The position numbers and the translations under genes are program-made. A DNA stretch of 8,348 nt from Nitrospira sp. UBA5699. Its GTDB lineage: Bacteria; Nitrospirota; Nitrospiria; Nitrospirales; Nitrospiraceae. The DNA lies in contig DIHJ01000100.1 of NCBI GenBank assembly GCA_002420105.1, positions 45,879-54,226 on the forward strand, given 5' to 3'. How positions within the stretch are numbered: position 1 is the first letter of the stretch; every line of letters begins with the position of its first letter. Below are positions 1 to 5,374 of this stretch, piece after piece. The notes beneath the pieces were generated by a model. That model saw nothing but the letters and a program-made list of their open reading frames with translations, did not search any database and was not told the origin of the DNA.

Positions 1-782
1 CTGATGATCATCACGCCCGGCGATACCACTCGCGAAAATAGATTGTTGCTGTTCAAAATCAGATTCATGGCGTCATCGAACGGCGTATCTTCGATTGCGA
101 TCGTCACCGGATCATTTCGGACATCGCGATCGAAGATCAGATTGACGCCACCCGCCTTCCCGATGCCTTCCAAGACTTCCTTGAGTCCGGCATTGCGAAA
201 TCGCAGGGTGATCGGCTGCTTCCGGTGGTCGTCACGGGTCCGGGCTTGCTGATCCTCCGTCAATTTCGCGATACGCTCCAAAGGCTCGGGAAAGGAGGGG
301 TCCAGTTCAGCCGCTTTGGCAAATCCCTCCATGGCTTCATCAACGCGGCCAAGTTGGGCCAGGCGATCGGCTTCGCGGTATTGATCCCTGGCCTCCTTCA
401 AGCGCAAGGCTTCCGTCAGGCCGGACTGATGCTCCGGATTCGATGGTTCTATGGCCAATGCGCGCTTGAACTGCTCCAAGGCCAGCTCAATTTTGCGTTC
501 TTTCAAGAACGCTCTTCCCCGCTCTTCATACTGTGCGGCAGCCCGTTCCCGGGCCAGCGCGTATTTTTCCTGCAAGGGAACATCAAACGGCGCGTCTTTG
601 AGAGCCTGCCGATAGGCCAGACTCGCCTCCTCCCACTTGCCGGCAGCCAAATGCTGGTCCCCGCGCTTGACGTCGCTGGATTCAAAATGCGCGCAGCCCG
701 AAAGGAGCAGTACCGAGAAGGAGACGAGAAGCATCCTTGAGGCGAATCTCTGACGAAGATCTCTGATCGATCGATTGTCCAT
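1..782 (-). CDS. TPR lipoprotein with secretin N-terminal (STN) domain, 3'-truncated by window edge
   Basis: Reading the minus strand from an ATG at 782 gives 260 residues with no stop before the window ends. Residues 1-30 form a lipoprotein signal: a basic N-terminus, a hydrophobic stretch and the lipobox L-S-G-C, with Cys30 as the predicted lipidated residue. Ala31 follows, which by the E. coli Lol rule favours outer-membrane sorting. Three TPR-like units lie at about 34-67, 85-118 and 132-166. Residues 191-245 match the STN/secretin N-terminal short domain seen in PilQ- and GspD-type secretins (ITLRFRNAGLKEVLEGIGK, then a GGVNLIFD segment). The missing C-terminus would be expected to hold further secretin domains and the beta-barrel, but that cannot be seen. 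The likely role is an outer-membrane channel or its assembly factor in type II secretion or type IV pili. The start is uncertain: Met17 (codon at 734) and an in-frame GTG at 797 are alternatives, and none has a strong ribosome-binding site. The dehydrogenase gene lies 243 bp upstream on the same strand. Confidence 0.85.
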   Translation of the reverse strand, partial: MDNRSIRDLRQRFASRMLLVSFSVLLLSGCAHFESSDVKRGDQHLAAGKWEEASLAYRQALKDAPFDVPLQEKYALARERAAAQYEERGRAFLKERKIELALEQFKRALAIEPSNPEHQSGLTEALRLKEARDQYREADRLAQLGRVDEAMEGFAKAAELDPSFPEPLERIAKLTEDQQARTRDDHRKQPITLRFRNAGLKEVLEGIGKAGGVNLIFDRDVRNDPVTIAIEDTPFDDAMNLILNSNNLFSRVVSPGVMII

Positions 783-914
783 ATATCTGATCTGCACAAC
801 CGGCCGCAGCCGAAGAGCGTTCCGGACTTTGCCGCAAGCGTCTGAGTGGAAGTCTGATGCCAACCTGAGTCTACACCAGCCGCAACCTATTGAATAGAAA
901 AAGATCAATCTCCC

Positions 915-943
915 CATATATAGGAAGCGACGAATACGCTCAA
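915..943 (-). promoter_or_regulatory. Possible sigma70-type promoter for the secretin-like lipoprotein gene
   Basis: On the minus strand there is a -35-like TTGAGC (938-943) and a -10-like TATATG (915-920), each matching the consensus at four of six positions, with a 17-nt spacer. It would give a leader of roughly 130 nt before the ATG at 782. The 243-bp gap to the upstream gene makes a separate promoter plausible. This rests on motif similarity only. Confidence 0.25.
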
Positions 944-954
944 ACGCATTTGAG
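939..954. repeat. Short perfect inverted repeat (possible operator)
   Basis: CTCAAA (939-944) and TTTGAG (949-954) are perfect inverted copies separated by four bases, forming a 16-bp near-palindrome. It overlaps the proposed -35 element of the lipoprotein promoter, the position expected for a repressor site. It could equally form a small hairpin at the end of the upstream dehydrogenase transcript. A six-base arm can occur by chance. Confidence 0.3.
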
Positions 955-1025
955 GCCAGTCGGTCACGAGAGGACGTACGACAGCCATCGGCACGCAGGA
1001 AACAGCGCGACGCGACGACGCCGGA

Positions 1026-2327
1026 TTACAGCCGCCAGTACGTGAGTGACTTCGGGAGCTTGGACCTGTCAAGCACACATTTCACGTCGATCACGACCCC
1101 TCGCTCCTGGCTGCGGAGGGGGGACAGAAGCTGCTGCAGCCCCATCGCTTCGTATGCGCGATGCGCCACGGCCAGAATGATTCCGTCCACCTTCTGGAGA
1201 TCATCCCACTTGCTGAGGTGAAGCCCGTACTCCGCAACCGCCTCCTCCGGCTCGGCAAGAGGATCATGCACAACCACCTGGACGCCGTACTCTTCCAGTT
1301 CCCGGATGATGTCCGGCACCCTACTATTGCGCAGGTCCGGGACATTTTCCTTGAAAGTCAGCCCCAACACGGCGACCCTGAGATCGTTCACCGGACGATC
1401 GAGCTGGGTCAGCCGCTTCATGGTCTGCTCGGCCACAAACTTTCCCATCCCGTTGTTGATACGGCGGCCGGCCAGAATCACTTGAGGATGATACCCGACC
1501 GATTCGGCTTTGGCGGTCAGATAATAGGGATCAACGCCGATGCAATGACCGCCAACCAGTCCGGGGAAAAATTTCAGGAAATTCCATTTCGTTCCCGCCG
1601 CGTCGAGCACGGATTTGGTATCGATTCCGAGGCGATGAAAAATGAGAGCGAGCTCGTTCATCAGCGCGATATTCAGATCACGTTGGGTATTCTCGATAAC
1701 CTTGGCAGCTTCCGCCACTTTGATGCTGGAAGCCTTATGGATCCCGGCTTTCACCACGAGCGCATACGTGCGAGCCACGATTTCAAGCGACTCTTCGTCT
1801 TGAGCCGAGACGACTTTGACGATTTTTTCAAGGGTATGTTCCTTGTCACCGGGGTTAATGCGCTCGGGAGAATAGCCCACTTTAAAATCCACTCCGGATT
1901 TCAGTCCGGACGTTTTCTCCAGAATAGGGAGACACACTTCCTCGGTCACCCCCGGATAGACCGTGGACTCATACACAACAATCGTACCGGGCGACAGGTT
2001 TTTTCCGATCAGCTCCGACGACATCCGTAACGCCTTCAGATCCGGCTGAAGCGCTTCATTAATCGGCGTGGGAACGGCGACGATGATGAAATCGGCTTTC
2101 TTGAGGTCGGAAGGCTCTGCCGTGTACTGCACTCGAGAGGCTTTCAGCTCCTCGGCTGAAACTTCCCCGGTCCGATCAAAGCCTTTACGTAATTCCTCAA
2201 TCTTGGAGGCGTTGATATCAAAGCCTATCGTCGGATTGCGCTTACCAAACGCCACGGCTATGGGAAGACCGACGTACCCAAGACCAACGACTGCGACCAT
2301 TCGTTCCCTTGTAGACTGTTTCGTCAT
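1026..2327 (-). CDS. tviB: UDP-N-acetyl-sugar 6-dehydrogenase, TviB/WbpO type
   Basis: This complete 433-residue protein is a cytoplasmic NAD-dependent UDP-sugar 6-dehydrogenase. The family oxidises C6 of a UDP-hexose in two steps to a uronic acid. The closest recognisable type is TviB/WbpO/VipA, which acts on UDP-GlcNAc or UDP-GalNAc to make acidic amino-sugar precursors. The NAD-binding Rossmann motif G-L-G-Y-V-G is at residues 15-20. The helix VAEAAKVIENTQRDLN (about 204-219) holds the conserved Lys209 and Asn213. The active-site motif GGHCIGVDPYYLT puts the catalytic Cys at 262 and Asp at 266. The family segment VILAGRRINNGMGK lies near 283-296, and a C-terminal UDP-binding domain starts near 316 (VAVLGLTFKEN). 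Length and motifs are normal for the family, with no sign of damage. The ATG at 2327 follows a strong ribosome-binding site. The exact sugar cannot be read from sequence, so plain UDP-glucose dehydrogenase activity is less likely but not excluded. It is divergent from the BACON/FN3 gene. Confidence 0.93.
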   Translation of the reverse strand: MTKQSTRERMVAVVGLGYVGLPIAVAFGKRNPTIGFDINASKIEELRKGFDRTGEVSAEELKASRVQYTAEPSDLKKADFIIVAVPTPINEALQPDLKALRMSSELIGKNLSPGTIVVYESTVYPGVTEEVCLPILEKTSGLKSGVDFKVGYSPERINPGDKEHTLEKIVKVVSAQDEESLEIVARTYALVVKAGIHKASSIKVAEAAKVIENTQRDLNIALMNELALIFHRLGIDTKSVLDAAGTKWNFLKFFPGLVGGHCIGVDPYYLTAKAESVGYHPQVILAGRRINNGMGKFVAEQTMKRLTQLDRPVNDLRVAVLGLTFKENVPDLRNSRVPDIIRELEEYGVQVVVHDPLAEPEEAVAEYGLHLSKWDDLQKVDGIILAVAHRAYEAMGLQQLLSPLRSQERGVVIDVKCVLDRSKLPKSLTYWRL

Positions 2328-2334
2328 CGACTTT

Positions 2335-2340
2335 CCCCCT
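2335..2340 (-). promoter_or_regulatory. Ribosome-binding site of the dehydrogenase gene
   Basis: On the minus strand AGGGGG lies seven bases before the ATG at 2327. This is a near-ideal Shine-Dalgarno position and supports that start. Confidence 0.75.
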
Positions 2341-2607
2341 GACAGTTTTGCACAGAATGGCAGAAGGTTTTGTTTCCGTCAATGAACTCGCGGGATCTTG
2401 GCCGATCGGATCGATATCACGTTCGACAAACGGATCGATTTATCTACTCTCTTCTCAGAAGAGCCGTTGAGGGGACTGCTGCCAGTGCGCTGCCGGGACT
2501 GAATTTCACGGCCACCTGCCCCTAGCAATACATGCATATGGCGCCTCTACGTGAAGACACGCAACGAAAGTAATGAAAATCTATATATCATTCTATTTAG
2601 GTAAGTT

Positions 2608-2636
2608 TTTACAACTATATATGATTAATACATAAA
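2608..2636 (+). promoter_or_regulatory. Possible sigma70-type promoter for the BACON/FN3 gene
   Basis: TTTACA (2608-2613, five of six matches to the -35 consensus) and CATAAA (2631-2636, four of six to the -10) are separated by 17 bases in the AT-rich island. This would leave a leader of about 310 nt before the start at 2951. AT-rich DNA yields such matches easily, so the call is tentative. Confidence 0.3.
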
Positions 2637-2934
2637 TAAAGACTTGATCTGTTCACTTTGCTCAAGCTCTGTCTCAGACTGTAGACGCACATCCCGTCAC
2701 GACACTCGTTCGAGACTCGCGATAAACCTCCCTTTCCCCTTTCTAAACAGAAGGTTCTGCCATACGAGCGCAACAAATCGGGCGAAGGCACCGCTCTTGC
2801 TCAATTCCGGCACGAAAGCAGAAACGATATGACGGCAAAGAACATCCGATATCAGTACCGAAAGGGAGCCGGCTGGACTACGCACACCCGGTGCATTCGC
2901 CCGGGCTTGCAGAAAGAAAGCGAATTGAGCTGTT

Positions 2935-2942
2935 AGGGAGGG
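2935..2942 (+). promoter_or_regulatory. Ribosome-binding site fixing the BACON/FN3 gene start
   Basis: AGGGAGGG lies eight bases before the ATG at 2951. It selects that start over the in-frame GTG at 2891, which has no comparable site and would put 20 polar residues in front of the signal peptide. The following CTTTCCCC could pair weakly with this site and partly mask it. Confidence 0.8.
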
Positions 2943-2950
2943 CTTTCCCC

Positions 2951-5062
2951 ATGTATCACGCGATGCTTCGCACAATTGCTTTTTCGGTGCCGTTCTCTCT
3001 CATGACGACGACTGTACCCCTGTCAGGGCCCATGGCTACTCCATCTGCCTTTGCGGAAGAACTCATCTCAATAAGCCAGCAAAACGTTCAAACCCTGACT
3101 CCTGACCGCCCGGTAAACGCCAAATCAGTACAGACGGCGAAGAAGGAAGGTCAAGCCGCTGTCCGTAAACCTCACAAGCTGATAAGAAAGCCTCAACAGC
3201 CGACTGCCGCTCTGGTTCCGCTCCCTTCACCTTCAACCGAGTATCCGACGGAATCGAGAGTCTCGACTCCCGCAACAACCTCCGGCGACAACCCGACGAC
3301 TCAGACCAAGGACGGCTCCACGACGGCAAAGAGTTCAGGCGCTGCCCTCGCTGTCGCACCACTCACGGCCCCTTCAACGACAACTCTCTCGACTCCGCTG
3401 TCTTCGATTTCCAGCCCGGCAACTCAGTCGGCTTCCACCGGCAGCCCTTTTGCCGGTGTCGCCGCCCCTGGTTCCTCTCCCGCTGGAGCCGGATCCGCCG
3501 GAGGAAGAGGCATGCAAAGACTTTCTGCCGCAATGCCGGGCCTGACACAGCTCATCACACCGACTACTTCAACGGTCAGTCCTCCCGCACCGACAGCGCC
3601 AATGATCGGGCGAAACCCTGCGCTATTGGCTTTCTCCGCCGTTCAGAACGGCGCGAATCCTGCCAGCCAGGCCGTGACGATCAATAACAGCGGGACAGGT
3701 ACGCTCAGCTGGATTGCCACGTCGAATGTCCCCTGGCTGAGCGTGAACGGCGCGACCACCGCGTCAGGGACAAACAGCGGTTCGTTTGCAGCAGGCGTGA
3801 ACATCAGCGGATTGTCGGTCGGCACCCATACAGGCAGCATAGCGATCTCTGCCGCAGGGGCAACCAATACGCCTCAAGCCATTCCCGTATCTGTAACGAT
3901 CACGTCCGCACCGACCCCGACCATCGGGCTTAGTGCGACCAGCTTGTCCTTCTCCGGAATCCAAGGCGGGAGCAATCCTCCGGCGCAATCTCTTACCATT
4001 TCCAATACCGGCTCAGGCACCCTCAACTGGACAGCCGCCGAAGGTGCCGCCTGGCTTACCTTGGGCATGACCTCCGGCACAGGAGCGGGTGTGGTCACCT
4101 TAACCGTCAACACGGCGGGAATGGCGGCAGGGACCTATTCAACCCCCATAACGATCACCGCGACCGGAGCCACAAATACGCCTCGGACCGTTACGGTGAC
4201 GCTCACCCTCACGGCTCCGCAGATTCCTACGATCAGCATGAGTCCCGCAAGTCTTGCCTTTTCGGCTACGCAAGGGGGAAGCAATCCGGCGGGGCAAGTT
4301 GTGACGGTCAACAACTCAGGAACGGGCACGTTAAGTTGGAGCGCGGGCGCAACCGCCTCCTGGCTTTCGCTCTCCCCGCTTTCCGGTACGGCGCCCGGTT
4401 CGTTCACAGCCGGCGTGAACGTTTCCGGGCTTGCAGCGGGGACGTATTCCTCCAACATCACGATTACTGGATCGGGAGCAACAAATACGCCTCAGTCCAT
4501 TCCGGTAACGCTTACAATTACCGCGGCCCCTACCGTCACACTAAACGTGAATCCGACCAGCCTGACGTTCACGGCCACCCAAGGAGCGGCAAACCCGGCC
4601 AATCAATCGATCTCGCTCACTTCAAACACGGCGTGGACCGTGAGCGAGAATACCGATTGGCTCACGGTCACGCCGTCCTCCGCCTCCAATAACGGCACAC
4701 TAACCGTCAGTGTGAACACCGCGACCGCAACGGTCGGAACCAACACCGGAACCATCACCATCACCGGCGGCGGACTCACAAGGACCGTCAACGTCACGCT
4801 GACTCTGAATTCCGTGGCGACGTCTTCGGCGATTCTGAACTGGACGCCCAATACGGAATCAGACCTCGCGTCCTACAGGATCTATCAGTCGACCACACCG
4901 GGAGTGTACGGAGCGGCGATTGCCACTGTGCCGGCCGGCACGGCCAGCTTCACCGCAACCGGATTGGCGGTTGGGAACACCTATTATTTCAGAATCACGG
5001 CTGTGGACTTGGGGAATAACGAGAGCGATCCTTCCAACGAGGTGAGCAAGAGCATTTTTTAA
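2951..5062 (+). CDS. Secreted protein with four BACON-like repeats and a C-terminal fibronectin type III domain
   Basis: With the start at 2951 the protein has 703 residues. Residues 1 to about 35 form a signal peptide, cleaved probably after PSAFA and before EE. Residues 36-220 are low-complexity, rich in Ser, Thr, Pro, Ala and Gly, like a flexible or wall-spanning linker. Four beta-rich repeats of about 103 residues begin near 222, 325, 428 and 529. Each carries a phenylalanine-centred strand (LAFSA, LSFSG, LAFSA, LTFTA), then a Trp and a Trp-Leu pair typical of BACON domains. Residues 625-703 look like a fibronectin type III domain (ILNWTPNTESDLASYRIY, later TYYFRITAVD). There is no catalytic domain, PEP-CTERM tail, LPXTG motif or lipobox. 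Export is well supported. A role in adhesion, carbohydrate binding or matrix building is inferred from known uses of these folds. The dehydrogenase is divergent upstream and the TPR lipoprotein follows 312 bp downstream. Confidence 0.85.
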   Translation: MYHAMLRTIAFSVPFSLMTTTVPLSGPMATPSAFAEELISISQQNVQTLTPDRPVNAKSVQTAKKEGQAAVRKPHKLIRKPQQPTAALVPLPSPSTEYPTESRVSTPATTSGDNPTTQTKDGSTTAKSSGAALAVAPLTAPSTTTLSTPLSSISSPATQSASTGSPFAGVAAPGSSPAGAGSAGGRGMQRLSAAMPGLTQLITPTTSTVSPPAPTAPMIGRNPALLAFSAVQNGANPASQAVTINNSGTGTLSWIATSNVPWLSVNGATTASGTNSGSFAAGVNISGLSVGTHTGSIAISAAGATNTPQAIPVSVTITSAPTPTIGLSATSLSFSGIQGGSNPPAQSLTISNTGSGTLNWTAAEGAAWLTLGMTSGTGAGVVTLTVNTAGMAAGTYSTPITITATGATNTPRTVTVTLTLTAPQIPTISMSPASLAFSATQGGSNPAGQVVTVNNSGTGTLSWSAGATASWLSLSPLSGTAPGSFTAGVNVSGLAAGTYSSNITITGSGATNTPQSIPVTLTITAAPTVTLNVNPTSLTFTATQGAANPANQSISLTSNTAWTVSENTDWLTVTPSSASNNGTLTVSVNTATATVGTNTGTITITGGGLTRTVNVTLTLNSVATSSAILNWTPNTESDLASYRIYQSTTPGVYGAAIATVPAGTASFTATGLAVGNTYYFRITAVDLGNNESDPSNEVSKSIF
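3614..4822 (+). repeat. Four tandem BACON-like repeat units within the CDS
   Basis: Units start near 3614, 3923, 4232 and 4535. The first three keep a 309-bp register: the identical ten-mer AATACGCCTC occurs at 3866-3875, 4175-4184 and 4484-4493, exactly 309 bp apart each time. Unit four lacks this ten-mer and is more diverged. Units one and three resemble each other most (NNSGTGTLSW, GVN-SGL, TPQ-IPV), while unit two shares with unit four its VNTA and RTV-VTLTL segments. Confidence 0.8.
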
Positions 5063-5073
5063 GATCACCGCGA

Positions 5074-5092
5074 GAGCGGGCTCAGCCCGCTC
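5074..5092 (+). terminator. GC-rich hairpin just after the BACON/FN3 stop codon
   Basis: GAGCGGGC (5074-5081) and GCCCGCTC (5085-5092) form a perfect 8-bp stem with a three-base loop, 11 bases after the TAA at 5060-5062. There is no T-run after the stem, so it is not a canonical intrinsic terminator. It may weaken read-through or protect the mRNA 3' end. Confidence 0.45.
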
Positions 5093-5139
5093 AATGCCTC
5101 CGAAGTCGCACTGAACGTCAACAGGCTTCACGGGCCTAT

Positions 5140-5177
5140 CGGACACTCAGGCGGAATATCCTTCCACTGAGTGTCCG
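5140..5177. repeat. Perfect 11-bp inverted repeat with 16-base spacer
   Basis: CGGACACTCAG (5140-5150) is exactly inverted as CTGAGTGTCCG (5167-5177). The 16-base spacer includes GGAATATCC, itself a small inverted repeat. It lies about 200 bp before the TPR lipoprotein start. It could be an RNA hairpin or a dimeric regulator site. No T-run follows, so a simple terminator is not favoured. Confidence 0.6.
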
Positions 5178-5360
5178 TATCCACGCCGTCCTGATGAAGC
5201 TTTCCCGCCCATCACCATTACCAGCCCACAGGCAAGCGCCGCCGCTTCGTTCCTTGCGCCTCCCGGTCAAGCATGGAACCCGAATGCCGTTGACTAAGAA
5301 AAATCTCCGACGGATAATCACCGCCTGATACGAGTGACCACGTCCCGTCACCGCCGCGGC

Positions 5361-5368
5361 AAAGAGGA
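5361..5368 (+). promoter_or_regulatory. Ribosome-binding site of the TPR lipoprotein gene
   Basis: AAAGAGGA ends six bases before the ATG at 5375, supporting this start, which also gives a proper lipoprotein signal peptide. Confidence 0.65.
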
Positions 5369-5374
5369 TCATCC

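Larger units (their letters stand above)
2328..2950. other. Divergent intergenic region with AT-rich island
   Basis: These 623 bp separate the minus-strand dehydrogenase from the plus-strand BACON/FN3 gene, so they must hold control signals for both unless either is driven from afar. No convincing coding sequence is present. The most striking part is 2581-2640, where only 10 of 60 bases are G or C, against GC-rich surroundings. CGGATCGAT occurs twice, at 2407-2415 and 2431-2439. CTATATATCATT (2581-2592) recurs as CTATATATGATT (2615-2626). The first 240 bp or so next to the dehydrogenase, and 2650-2930, show nothing else I can name. I saw no recognised riboswitch. Confidence 0.6.
5063..5374. 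other. Intergenic region between BACON/FN3 gene and TPR lipoprotein gene
   Basis: This 312-bp gap contains no convincing gene. It holds two perfect inverted repeats, listed separately, and the ribosome-binding site of the lipoprotein gene. I see no clear sigma70 or sigma54 promoter. The two flanking genes point the same way, so co-transcription with partial termination is possible. Confidence 0.5.

Noticed and set aside
225..740. Plus-strand open frame of 171 codons
   Set aside because: It is antisense to the lipoprotein/secretin gene, which has a signal peptide, TPRs and an STN domain. The plus-strand translation resembles no protein I know and has no good start context.
503..799. Minus-strand open frame of 98 codons
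   Set aside because: It overlaps the real lipoprotein gene in another frame; its translation is Arg/Ser/Pro-rich and lacks domain features.
1161..2030. Long plus-strand open frame (289 codons)
   Set aside because: It lies wholly antisense to the well-conserved UDP-sugar dehydrogenase; such long mirror frames are common in GC-rich genes.
2357..2374. Sigma54-like TGGCAG...TTTTGT string upstream of the dehydrogenase gene
   Set aside because: The spacing between the GG and the G of the -12 element is off by one, the GC dinucleotide is missing, and it faces away from the dehydrogenase gene.
2644..2832. Small plus-strand frame of 62 codons before the BACON/FN3 gene
   Set aside because: No plausible ribosome-binding site was seen and the composition is Arg/Ser-rich and unstructured; a leader peptide cannot be supported.
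2891..2950. Upstream GTG start adding 20 residues to the BACON/FN3 protein
   Set aside because: The ATG at 2951 has an excellent ribosome-binding site and starts a proper signal peptide; the longer form would bury it behind charged residues.
2697..2975. Minus-strand open frame of 92 codons in the divergent intergenic region
   Set aside because: It runs antisense into the signal-peptide region of the BACON/FN3 gene and shows no recognisable domain.
3614..4822. Regular repeats that might suggest a CRISPR or minisatellite
   Set aside because: The 309-bp period keeps the reading frame and reflects protein domain repeats; there are no short identical repeats with unique spacers.
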